Part shown: piece by piece, positions 46,819 to 56,255 of the stretch | Position numbering within the stretch: position 1 is the first letter of the stretch | Layout of the letters: every line of letters starts with the position of its first letter | Assembly: GCA_002897775.1 (NCBI GenBank) | Contig: BDTR01000045.1 | Location: 62,001-126,000 of the forward strand | Source: a bacterium BMS3Bbin08 | Lineage (GTDB): Bacteria; Nitrospirota; Thermodesulfovibrionia; UBA6902; BMS3Bbin08 | Length of the DNA: 64,000 nt | Reading direction: 5' to 3' | Notes under the pieces: generated by a model | The model's database searches: none | What the model saw: the letters and a program-made list of their open reading frames with translations, nothing else | What the model was told of the DNA's origin: nothing | Position numbers and translations under genes: made by a program

Positions 46819-48799
46819 TCATAGCAACTTATTAAGTGTCAAGAACGCTTTCTCAAACCTATCGACAGCATTTTTTGGTAAATCTCCAACAAGTTTGTCA
46901 AAATTCTCAACGAAATATCTTGCTGGTCTATAGTGGCTGAAGCTAGCCTTTTTTAGCAATGGGTATTCTTGCAGGTATTCTTCAATTTTTACTAACACCC
47001 GAGGATGATTTGATTTGAGTGATGTGGCAGTTATCGCCTTTTTAAGTTCACTTTCATATTCTCCGTTCACCAACTTAAGATAAAAATCCGTCCCAAACAT
47101 ATCTTCTATGTCCGCTTCCTTTCCTTCTGTAAAATCAGCAAACGTCAAGACATTTTTCTTTTGGAGTAGCTTTTTCTTAAATAAGTTCTCAATCGTCTGA
47201 GCGTCCTTTTTCTGATAGTCAATCAAAGTAGCCACATTTAGTCCCCTTTGACTGCCCAAAAGTGGGCACCTTATCACTGCCACCTACTGGAGTAATCGTC
47301 CAATCTGTACTTAAACCTGTACGCCCACTCCTTTCGAGGAATGTAGATACTGTCTGGATAAACAGAAGGTCAGACACTCCTTCAACAACTAAGCAGTTTT
47401 TGCCCACAAACAGAGTTTGATAAATTTCATAGCCAAGAGCCCCTTGCAACGGAAAGAGACTGTCTTCGTGAGCTTCCAAAACATCAGTAAACACCTTGGT
47501 TCCGTCATTCTCTTTAGGCATTTTATCCTCGTGCTCAATGCCACTGTCTTGCACGATACGAACTCTTTCAAAATGCCGAGAATCGACCATAAAAGGCGAA
47601 TGTGTTGTGTAGATTGTTTGGTGTTTGTCTTTCAATTCTTGCTCAAAATAGTTCAATAGATCCTCTTGAGCTTTCCCATGCAAAAAAAGTCCAGGTTCAT
47701 CAAGGAGGAGGATTACGTTGCTTCCTTTGTAATCTTTTTCGATTTGTGAATACCAAGCAAGAAAAGAAAAAAACCAAACAAAACCTCTTGAACGAGTTCC
47801 CAAATTCGTCGAGACCATATGTCTTGAATCGTAAACATTAGCCCAGATATTTGTACCGGAAGTTAGCCCGGGTGGGTCATTCGGCCTAGCGGGTCTCACG
47901 TCAAATCGCATCTGCACGTGCTTATTCTGGGACCAGTACTGAAGGACTTTTTTGCTTAGACGGTTTCCAGCACCCTCTAATTTATTAACCAGATCTTGAG
48001 TGCGAGCCGATTCTAATAGTTGATCAAGGTCAAGTCTCGCCAAACCTATTAGGCCCAACATAGGATAATCAGATTGCTCTAAGTCAGCACTTTCCTGCCT
48101 GCTTTTCAATGCTTCGATGTTCTCGTGACCCTTCATCTGGTAATATTCATCGAAATATAAAAACTTTGGTACGCGAGAGGAAAGTAATTTATTATAAATG
48201 TACCAACTGACATCATGTTCCTGAATGACCTTTAGAATCTTTGTCAAGCGTTTAGTGTCTTCGGTTGCTTCTACTGTTGCTATCAAATCGAGCATAGCAG
48301 CGACATCATCCATGGCTTCAGTAAGTTTCTTTTGAAGGTCTGCTGGAATATTCGCTTTTTGAATTAGGTATTTTATAGACTCATCTTTGTTAGCTTCTAA
48401 ACTAAATGTGCGTGTTGAAGTCACGCTGCCCCGTGAATCGGGATACTTCCGAGAAAGTGTTAATTTTTTATTTTTCAGCGCCTTTTTACCAAACAAGCTT
48501 GTAATAGCTTCCATATCATCGCCTTGAAGCTCAAATGTTCCCTCAACAACAGTTGCAGGTTCGCGATTTTCTTCTGAAACATCTTCTTCATAATCTGAAA
48601 CTTCAGCTCGCGGGTAATCGTTTGTTACATCAAACTCTGAATCAGTGGATATTATAGGATTCAACTTATACAGTGCTTCTAGCAAAGCAGTTTTGCCTGC
48701 CTCATTTTTTCCAACAAGGCATGTGATGTCGCCAATTTCAAAATCATTGGAGTCCCAAATTGATTTATATTCTTTTACCCGGGTCGCGATAAGCTTCAT
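46819..48799 (-). pseudogene. OLD-family ATP-dependent endonuclease (AAA ATPase + TOPRIM), frameshifted
   Basis: ORF 47219-48799 (CLVGKNEAGKTALLEAL, LLLDEPGLFLHGKAQEDLL, CLVVEGVSDLLFI) ends at GGSDKVPTFGQSKG*; ORF 46819-47283 continues the protein in another frame (LLGSQRGLNVATLIDYQ). Confidence 0.75.
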
Positions 48800-49033
48800 A
48801 ATTTACTCCTTATATCTTTTGTCTTAGTGAAGATACAATCACCTTTGTGTTAGATTGAAAGCATGCCATTCTCTTATATGTTTATTCTATCTTTTTATCA
48901 GTCTATCGACTGAAATAGTGCATGTCAAGCAAAAATAGCAGGAAAATGACAACAAATTCTGTTCCATCTTATTTTGGTCTTTTTGTTTTGAGTTCCGAGA
49001 CCAGCGCGTACGTTGACATAGAACAGCACAAAA

Positions 49034-49276
49034 TTAAGGAGATATTATAACTATGGCATACCAGGCAGCGGCCGCGCTTAAAACAGATGCGATAGCAGAA
49101 ATGAGTGCGATCAGCCACAGCCGAGCCTCGCGCTGGGAGCGTTCAACCTCCATAACTCGTCTTTGTAATTCAGGCTCAACAAGATGACCTCTTCCGGTAT
49201 AGACTTCGTGTAGAGATACACCTAACTCATTCGCTCTCTCTTCTAGTTTTTTTCCTGACAATAATTTCTTAGCCAT
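49034..49276 (-). CDS. Small hypothetical protein with C-terminal TM helix
   Basis: 80-aa ORF; C-terminal LWLIALISAIASVLSAAAAWYAIVII. Confidence 0.5.
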   Translation of the reverse strand: MAKKLLSGKKLEERANELGVSLHEVYTGRGHLVEPELQRRVMEVERSQREARLWLIALISAIASVLSAAAAWYAIVIISP

Positions 49277-49433
49277 CTTACGTCATTGTAGCAGAATTGT
49301 AGCAGAATATAGCGGAATGGACAGAAAATACAGGAAATAGCAGGAACAAGCAGAACCCTGTTTTCTTTTTTAAATCAGCAAATTGGCTAAAAACTCAGGC
49401 CAGAGGCCAACTTACGAAAATACCCTATTTTGT

Positions 49434-49479
49434 TTTCCTAAACCTGGTGTCGCACGTTCGAATCGTGCAGGGGGCGCCA
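49434..49479 (+). other. 3' half of tRNA-Arg(CCU) (attachment-site remnant)
   Basis: TTTCCTAAACCTGGTGTCGCACGTTCGAATCGTGCAGGGGGCGCCA; one mismatch to the intact tRNA 3' half. Confidence 0.9.
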
Positions 49480-49488
49480 TTATCTTCC

Positions 49489-51129
49489 TCAGGGTTCGAT
49501 AACATAAAAAGGGACCTTCCTGAATGTTAACTCATAGTCTTTAATAAAGCGCGGTTTTCTCCTGCTCATATCATGATGCCGCACCTGCTTACCTTTTTCA
49601 AGGACATAATGGACAGGAACCAGAGAACCGCTTTTGGGGGCGATAAATCCAAGCTGTACTATCCTGTAGTTTTTCTCTATATAATCCCACGACTCAAAAG
49701 ACCTCGCCTGTTTCATAAAATCCGCGTTAATGTAAATATACCTGGAGTTGAACCTTTTCTCGTATTTTTCGATCGCCTGCGTTTTTTTCGGGATATTCGC
49801 GCAGAACCGTTCGGCAAAAAAACAGACGCCCGCGTGCTGAGAAGCCCCAAGTCTTAAAAAACGGTCTGTTTCACCGGTATTGTTCTTTATTATTTCGCCT
49901 GCTATGTCAATGCCGTAGAATTGGGTATCAAATGCCAAATTAATACTTTCCTGGACCGTACCCATGCTAAAAACCAGCACCAGAAAAGCCCCGGCCTTGA
50001 GATACTCGAATTTAAACAGCCGGGACAAAAAGGAAAAAAAAGCGAGCAAAGCGTTTGCTATACAAAAAGCAACCAGATAGACATAAGGCATTTGGTAATA
50101 GTTGTGTCCCTTAAAAAAACTGCTGAACACCATCAGGTAGATCACAATGGAAAAAAGATAAACCGTAAAAAACTTTCTGAACGTGCTTTTTTTGATGAAC
50201 AGAACCATGACGCCCAGGACAAAGATAAGTCCAAGAAAGGATGTGTAGTTCCCAATCCAGAAGTTCTCAAAGAACGGATAATTTGTTCTCCAGTAGGCAG
50301 GATCAAGAAACTCCAGGAACCTGATCCTGTGCGCGGTCCCCTTAAGTAGTGAGGCATGTACGTTCGACAGGGCTACAAGCAGTATGAACACCGGTAGAAC
50401 AAGAAAGGATAAATAGCCGATATAAGGCATAAAATTCTTTGTCTTTATGTCTTCGAACAATTGCCTGTACGGGAAAATTGCCAGTACCGCGACACAGGGG
50501 ACCAGGAAGGAGACCTTATACAGACCTATGACAGCCAGTGTGAGCCCGGCAAAAAAAGATTTCCTGAAGCTTGGTGATTCCTTCCACCTGAGAAAAAGCA
50601 GGAAAAAGAGCATCATAAAAAACAGCGCGGGGCTTTCAGGCTGGATGTTTCTACCATAAAAAACATTGATCGGCAGTATGGTCATAACGCCCGCGGTTAA
50701 CAATGACAGATTGGGTTCCTGCGTAAGCCTTTTGGTCAGAAAAAACGCGAGAACAACGGTCCCAAGGGAAAAAAGTATTATTTGCAGCCGCATGATCCAA
50801 AAACTGACGCCAAATACATTCCACAAAAAATATCCGACGTAAGGTATTATTGGAAGCTGGGGATATTCCTCATGGTACGGCGGATCTTCACTGCCGTAGA
50901 AAAAGACCTCGCGGTGAATGGAAAGACCTTTTTTGTAGTAATTCGTCGTGATGCTTAAATAATTGTTCTCCTTCATATTGTGATATCCGACACTGGGATA
51001 GTCGATGTGATACGCCCTCAGATAAAATCCGAACAAAAGGAAAAAAATAAGGAGAAATTTGATATAGTGGCGTCTTAAAAAAAGCAGTCTTTGACCATCT
51101 GGATGGGGGGCTGTTATTTCTTCTTTCAT
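49489..51129 (-). CDS. GT39/ArnT-like membrane glycosyltransferase
   Basis: N-terminal PxVGYHNMKENNYLSI region, multi-TM, TAGVMTILPINVFYGRNIQPESPALFFMML. Confidence 0.75.
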   Translation of the reverse strand: MKEEITAPHPDGQRLLFLRRHYIKFLLIFFLLFGFYLRAYHIDYPSVGYHNMKENNYLSITTNYYKKGLSIHREVFFYGSEDPPYHEEYPQLPIIPYVGYFLWNVFGVSFWIMRLQIILFSLGTVVLAFFLTKRLTQEPNLSLLTAGVMTILPINVFYGRNIQPESPALFFMMLFFLLFLRWKESPSFRKSFFAGLTLAVIGLYKVSFLVPCVAVLAIFPYRQLFEDIKTKNFMPYIGYLSFLVLPVFILLVALSNVHASLLKGTAHRIRFLEFLDPAYWRTNYPFFENFWIGNYTSFLGLIFVLGVMVLFIKKSTFRKFFTVYLFSIVIYLMVFSSFFKGHNYYQMPYVYLVAFCIANALLAFFSFLSRLFKFEYLKAGAFLVLVFSMGTVQESINLAFDTQFYGIDIAGEIIKNNTGETDRFLRLGASQHAGVCFFAERFCANIPKKTQAIEKYEKRFNSRYIYINADFMKQARSFESWDYIEKNYRIVQLGFIAPKSGSLVPVHYVLEKGKQVRHHDMSRRKPRFIKDYELTFRKVPFYVIEP

Positions 51130-51257
51130 CGTTAACGGTTAATTAATGCAACACCTTAATATCCAAAAGCTTTAATAATGAAGCACTGCTTATATATTGC
51201 TCCGACCAATTATGATGCAAGGTGGTCGGGGCGATCCCGACACAAAACATAAGAAAT

Positions 51258-51330
51258 CGGGATGGGGGGATTTGAACCCCCGGCCCCTGCGTCCCGAACG
51301 CAGTGCGCTACCAGTCTGCGCTACATCCCG
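51258..51330 (-). tRNA. tRNA-Pro(CGG)
   Basis: Reverse complement CGGGATG...CTGCG-TTCGGGA-CGCAG...GGGGGTTCAAATCCCCCCATCCCG. Confidence 0.92.
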
Positions 51331-51576
51331 AATTTATGTTCTCTTCAATAATTTATACTTTGATCTTCACTTCAACATTTCGAAGCACGAAACCTGCCTG
51401 CCGGTCTACGACTCATAAAGCAGACAGGTACAAAACTCGGTGCGAGTCTTAGAGGATGTTTCCCTTGAAATGATACCATAATTCTAAGACAAATTCTAAA
51501 TTCAAAATCCTAAGCACTAAACAGATTTTTTATAAAAATAGGATTTGTTTAGGATTTAGACATTAGTATTTAGAAA

Positions 51577-51927
51577 TTAATCATTTAATTCAAAAGCGTC
51601 TTTTATCAGCTCCAATTGCGGTATTCCTTTCTCATAATGGATGCTTACAACATCGAACCTGCAGGGCGGCAATACCTTGTATTTTTTTAGATACAGAAGA
51701 GCTACATTGCCGATCTTGCGGCGTTTTATCCTGTTCACCGCTTCGGACGGCAGGCCATAATCAAGGGCCTGCCTTGTTTTTACCTCGATAAAAACCAGGA
51801 TCTCGCCGTCACCGGCTATTATATCGATCTCTCCGATCGGGGTCCTGTAATTCTGTTTTATTATCCGATACCCGTTTTGCCTGAGGAACTCTGCCGCGAG
51901 TTCTTCTCCTTTTGCGCCCAGGCTCAC
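51577..51927 (-). CDS. yraN: UPF0102/YraN family nuclease-like protein
   Basis: [49 protein letters not shown]. Confidence 0.92.
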   Translation of the reverse strand: MSLGAKGEELAAEFLRQNGYRIIKQNYRTPIGEIDIIAGDGEILVFIEVKTRQALDYGLPSEAVNRIKRRKIGNVALLYLKKYKVLPPCRFDVVSIHYEKGIPQLELIKDAFELND

Positions 51928-52256
51928 TCATTCTCCTCAATATCAATGACCCTGTAAAAACATGAACTGTTGCCCGTATGGCAGGCTCCGGCGCCAAGCT
52001 GTTCAACCTTCACAAGAAGAGCGTCCCTGTCGCAGTCATAGCGGATCTCCCTTACAAGCTGAAAGTTCCCGGAGGTCTCGCCCTTTAACCAGTACTCCTG
52101 GCGCGACCTGCTCCAGAAATGGGTCTTCCCCGTCTTGATCGTTCTTTCAAGCGATGTCTTGTTCATGTAGGCAAGCATCAGGACCTCATCACTGGTAATG
52201 TCCTGTATAATTGCCGGGATCAGTCCTTTATCATCGTATTTCAGCTCTCCAAACAT
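51924..52256 (-). CDS. hisI: Phosphoribosyl-AMP cyclohydrolase
   Basis: [40 protein letters not shown]...[27 protein letters not shown]. Confidence 0.95.
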   Translation of the reverse strand: MFGELKYDDKGLIPAIIQDITSDEVLMLAYMNKTSLERTIKTGKTHFWSRSRQEYWLKGETSGNFQLVREIRYDCDRDALLVKVEQLGAGACHTGNSSCFYRVIDIEENE

Positions 52257-52429
52257 ACGCCCTCCTTTATGCCATGGGAAATGTTATTATTATGGTGTAA
52301 AATATATATGTTTTATTTACCCCGTCTGGAAACAGGAGGCTTCTAAAGGGGCAGATTAACTGGACATACCTTATCTCAAACAGATTCGGGTGTCAATAAT
52401 TTTCAGACATTATCAGGAACAGCAGGATC

Positions 52430-53170
52430 ATGAAACATATCAGATGGCAGATCGTTCTTGGGTTAGCCCTGATTTTACTATCAGCCCTGCTCTATTATTG
52501 CCATTACCTGCTCTTCAGGGACGCGCACCATATATTTATCTACATGGTCGGAGATATCGCTTTTGTTCCAATTGAAGTGTTGCTGGTCACCCTGATAATC
52601 CACAAAGTGCTGAGCATCAGGGAGAAGAAAAACAGGCTTGAAAAGCTGAACATGGTCATAGGGGCGTTCTTCAGTGAACTCGGCACAACACTGCTGGCGC
52701 GTTTATCCGATGCCGACCCGCAGCTTGAGGACATCAAAAAGGACCTGGTCATTACAACTAAATGTTCTGACAGGGAATTCGCGGGCTTCAGAAAAAAACT
52801 TAAGACATACGCGTATGACATAAACTCCGGAAAGATAGACCTTGAAAGCCTGCGCGCGCTTCTTCTGGGGAAAAGGGAGTTTCTGCTGAGGCTGCTTGAG
52901 AACCCTACCCTGCTTGAACATGAATCGTTCACTGACCTGCTGAGGGCGGTCTTTCACGCGGTAGAGGAACTGGGCAGCCGCGGTGACATAAAGCAGCTGC
53001 CTGGAAAGGATATTGAACATCTGGCAGGCGACGTAAAAAGGGCTTATTCAAGACTTGTTTTTGAATGGGTCGACTACATGAAGCATCTGAAAGACAATTA
53101 TCCCTATCTTTTCTCTCTTGCCATGAGGATGAACCCGTTTGATCAGGATCCCTCGCCGGTAGTCAGATAA
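52430..53170 (+). CDS. Hypothetical membrane protein
   Basis: Two N-terminal TM segments followed by a helical cytosolic domain. Confidence 0.6.
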   Translation: MKHIRWQIVLGLALILLSALLYYCHYLLFRDAHHIFIYMVGDIAFVPIEVLLVTLIIHKVLSIREKKNRLEKLNMVIGAFFSELGTTLLARLSDADPQLEDIKKDLVITTKCSDREFAGFRKKLKTYAYDINSGKIDLESLRALLLGKREFLLRLLENPTLLEHESFTDLLRAVFHAVEELGSRGDIKQLPGKDIEHLAGDVKRAYSRLVFEWVDYMKHLKDNYPYLFSLAMRMNPFDQDPSPVVR

Positions 53171-53295
53171 TTATTGCGCCTGAACCGGGGGTCGGGTCAG
53201 CAGTATCTTTCCGCGCGCCCGACCCTCACTCGCCTGCTACTTGAAGTTTCTGTATGTTATAATCAAAATAAATCCGGTGCTTTATTCAGTGCTAC

Positions 53296-53862
53296 ATGGC
53301 TAAATTTCTTCTTACTACAGCTTTACTCGCTTGCTTAGCTCTTTCTTTTGTCCCTGCGGCGTCATTTGCGGCTGATATTTTAGGGCCTAAAATAAGAATT
53401 ATTAACAATGACATTCTGATAAACACCGGGCTGATCGATATTAAAGAAATAGCATCCGCCATAAATTCAGGCATCGAAAAAGAGATCGTATTTACAATAG
53501 AGCTGTTCCGGGTGTGGAAGTTCTGGCCGGACGAGTTCGTGGTTTCAAAGCGCATTGAACGCGTCATTAAGCATGACAGGCTCAGGGGGCAATACCGTAC
53601 GGTCTCCACTTATGGGAATGTGCAGTCTGAAAGAAAATTCAGGGATTTTGACACGATGAAGTCGTGGACATTTACATTTAATGATATTAACGTGGCAAAT
53701 ATCAGAGAACTGGAGCCCGGAAGCTATTACGTGAGAGTCGTGGCTGAATCCAGGAGCAGGGAACTTCCGCCCATAATTGGAATGCTGATGTTCTTTATAC
53801 CGGAAGTAGAGATGAGTCTGGCAAAAGAGTCGTACCCGTTCACCGTGGGAGACGGCGAATGA
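53296..53862 (+). CDS. DUF4390-like protein
   Basis: Signal peptide; INTGLIDIKEIASAINSGIEKEIVFTIELFR...; upstream of the NtrY-like kinase. Confidence 0.7.
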   Translation: MAKFLLTTALLACLALSFVPAASFAADILGPKIRIINNDILINTGLIDIKEIASAINSGIEKEIVFTIELFRVWKFWPDEFVVSKRIERVIKHDRLRGQYRTVSTYGNVQSERKFRDFDTMKSWTFTFNDINVANIRELEPGSYYVRVVAESRSRELPPIIGMLMFFIPEVEMSLAKESYPFTVGDGE

Positions 53863-55907
53863 GAAACCTCAAAATAGTCCTTGGTCTTTTTGTCCTCAGT
53901 ATCCTTGCTATCATCATTACCGGCGTGGTGCTTAGTTACCTTGGAGTTGAGCACGGACCGCTTCTCATAAAGATAGGCTATGTGTTCATCCTTGTAAATA
54001 TAGTCCTGTATCTGCTGATCCTTATATTTTTCGTCATAAGAAACCTTATTAACCTTTATAGTGAAAAAAAGCAAAAGGTCATAGGCGCGAAATTCAGGAC
54101 CAAGCTCGTTGTCGCGTTTGTCGGTCTTACACTGATACCTTCCACCCTTCTTTTTATACTATCGAACCAGCTTATCAACAGCTCCATTGACAAGTGGTTC
54201 TCGCTGGAAATTCAAAGACCGATCAGTGATTCCATGGAAATAGCCATGCTCTTTTATTCAAAGCAGCGGCAGGACGTGAAAAGTCACGCGCTTTACATTG
54301 CCTCCGGCAAAAAACTTCCGGACGGCGCGTCAACAGACACCGACAGTTCATTCAGGTCATATGTCTTAACAGGGCCCGACGGCTCCGAGCTGATCAGTAA
54401 CGCGTTCGAGGGTAAAGGGGACACAGAAATAATATCTACTGAAAAAGGAGACATTATCAGGGCCGCAGCCCCTGTCAGCGGTGGAAGCCGGATCTCACGG
54501 GTCATTGTCGTTGAGACCCTCATCCCGCTGGAAGCTGTCGCCAAAATGGAATCGATCAAAAAGGCGAATACCGAATATAACCAGATCAAGATGCGGCAAA
54601 ACCCCATCAGATTTCTGTACTTCTTCATGCTTACGATCGCTACCCTGCTTATAGTCTTCCTTGCCCAGTGGTTTTCACTGCGCATCGCCAGGGGCATAAC
54701 AGTTCCGATCCAGTCGCTTGCCGAAGCCACGAACACCGTTGCCCACGGTAACCTTGATTTCAGAATAGACATAAACAGGGATGACGAGATCGGCCTGCTT
54801 ATTAACTCGTTCAACAAAATGCTCGATGATCTGCGGGACGGAAAAGTCTCTCTTGAAAAAGCCTATATGGAATCCGATCAGCGGAGACTGAGCATGGAGG
54901 CGATACTCGAGAACATAACCGCCGGGGTTATGTTCCTTGAACGCTCGGGCAAGATAGCCGCGCTAAACAACGCTGCCTGTTCCATGCTGAACCTGGACCG
55001 CGACAGCATTCTCGGAAAGAGCCATAAAGAACTGCTTTCAAAGATCAAATCCGACGAACTGGACGTAATGGTGAAAAAACTGGACGAAAAAGACTTTAAA
55101 GCGACGAAAAAGGAAATACACGTGCGCATAGACGGAAGACCGGTGACACTAAGGGTTTACATTACGATACTGAAAGACTCTAAAGGGAACTTCATGGGTA
55201 TCCTTGTTGTTTTTGACGACCTGACCGAGATCATAACCGCGCAGAGGGCCCTGGCATGGCAGGAGGTCGCGAAGAGAATCACTCACGAGATAAAAAATCC
55301 CCTTACGCCGATCAAGCTCTCTGCCGAAAGACTTATGAAGAAATGGAACGAGAACGCGGATGATTTCGGGGACGTTCTGGAAAGATCGACAAAGATCATC
55401 ATCACCGCTGTAGAGAGCCTCAGGAACCTGGTGGACGCCTTTTTAAGGTTCGGAAAGATGCCCAGGTTCAGCCTGGAGCCGATCAATATCAACTCAATCA
55501 TGGAAGAGGCCATAAATCTCTACAGTGACAGGAAAGATATAGATCTCGTTCACAACCTGCGGGAGATCCCGAAGGCTGACGCGGACAGGGAACAGTTAAA
55601 ACGGGCTATCATAAACCTGCTGGACAACGCTATCCAGGCGCAGGCCCGGAAGATATGGCTGAACACGTCTTATGACCCGGCCCGGGAGATGATAAGAATA
55701 GATGTGATCGATGACGGAAAAGGCATTGAAGAGCAAAACCGGGACAAGCTGTTCCTGCCGTATTTTTCAACGAAAAAAGACGGCATGGGACTTGGCCTTG
55801 CCATAGTCAGTACGATCATATCAAAACACAGGGGCTATGTAAGGGTCAAAGATAACGAACCGAAAGGTTCGCGCTTTATAATCGAATTACCCGTTATAAA
55901 TACATAG
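53859..55907 (+). CDS. NtrY-like sensor histidine kinase (HAMP, PAS, HATPase)
   Basis: KRITHEIKNPLTPIKLSAERL H-box; GMGLGLAIVSTIISKHRG; HAMP and PAS segments. Confidence 0.92.
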   Translation: MRNLKIVLGLFVLSILAIIITGVVLSYLGVEHGPLLIKIGYVFILVNIVLYLLILIFFVIRNLINLYSEKKQKVIGAKFRTKLVVAFVGLTLIPSTLLFILSNQLINSSIDKWFSLEIQRPISDSMEIAMLFYSKQRQDVKSHALYIASGKKLPDGASTDTDSSFRSYVLTGPDGSELISNAFEGKGDTEIISTEKGDIIRAAAPVSGGSRISRVIVVETLIPLEAVAKMESIKKANTEYNQIKMRQNPIRFLYFFMLTIATLLIVFLAQWFSLRIARGITVPIQSLAEATNTVAHGNLDFRIDINRDDEIGLLINSFNKMLDDLRDGKVSLEKAYMESDQRRLSMEAILENITAGVMFLERSGKIAALNNAACSMLNLDRDSILGKSHKELLSKIKSDELDVMVKKLDEKDFKATKKEIHVRIDGRPVTLRVYITILKDSKGNFMGILVVFDDLTEIITAQRALAWQEVAKRITHEIKNPLTPIKLSAERLMKKWNENADDFGDVLERSTKIIITAVESLRNLVDAFLRFGKMPRFSLEPININSIMEEAINLYSDRKDIDLVHNLREIPKADADREQLKRAIINLLDNAIQAQARKIWLNTSYDPAREMIRIDVIDDGKGIEEQNRDKLFLPYFSTKKDGMGLGLAIVSTIISKHRGYVRVKDNEPKGSRFIIELPVINT

Positions 55908-56037
55908 CTAATATCGAACAGACTATAACAGATAATTCGCAGCGAAAAGACTATGCTATTAATTATGAACTGTTTTGTTTTTTTACTATGAACTATCGGC
56001 TATCAGCTTTTTTATGTGTTTGTACTATAAACTATGT

Positions 56038-56163
56038 ATTTACCCCTGCTTGCCCTGTACCCTTGTGGTAAATGGACCTGTCCCGTGGTCCAGGTCCGAT
56101 TTGGACTTTATGGGATAGTTTTAGGTTCGCCCTTTCAAGAAGGACCTTGAGGGGAACTATGTA
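56038..56163 (-). repeat. Structured intergenic element A, long form, copy 4 (inverted)
   Basis: TCCCGTGGTCCAGGTCCGATTTGGACTTTATGGGATAGTTTTAGGTTCGCCCTTTCAAGAAGGACCTTGAGGGGAACTA; matches copy 3 with substitutions. Confidence 0.8.
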
Positions 56164-56255
56164 CTATGAGCTAAGAGCTTGCCCGCCGCTGGCGCGGCTA
56201 ACAACTCTTGAATCATGAATCATGAATCCTGTAGATTAGAAAGGATGAACACGAT

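Noticed and set aside
47250-47275. Programmed +1 frameshift as the preferred explanation for the OLD gene
   Set aside because: CCC-A is slippery in principle, but a simple indel or sequencing error is more likely without comparative data.
45954-49479. Split or intron-containing tRNA-Arg
   Set aside because: An intact tRNA-Arg(CCU) lies between the halves, and each half ends at the shared anticodon-loop core, which fits site-specific integration better.
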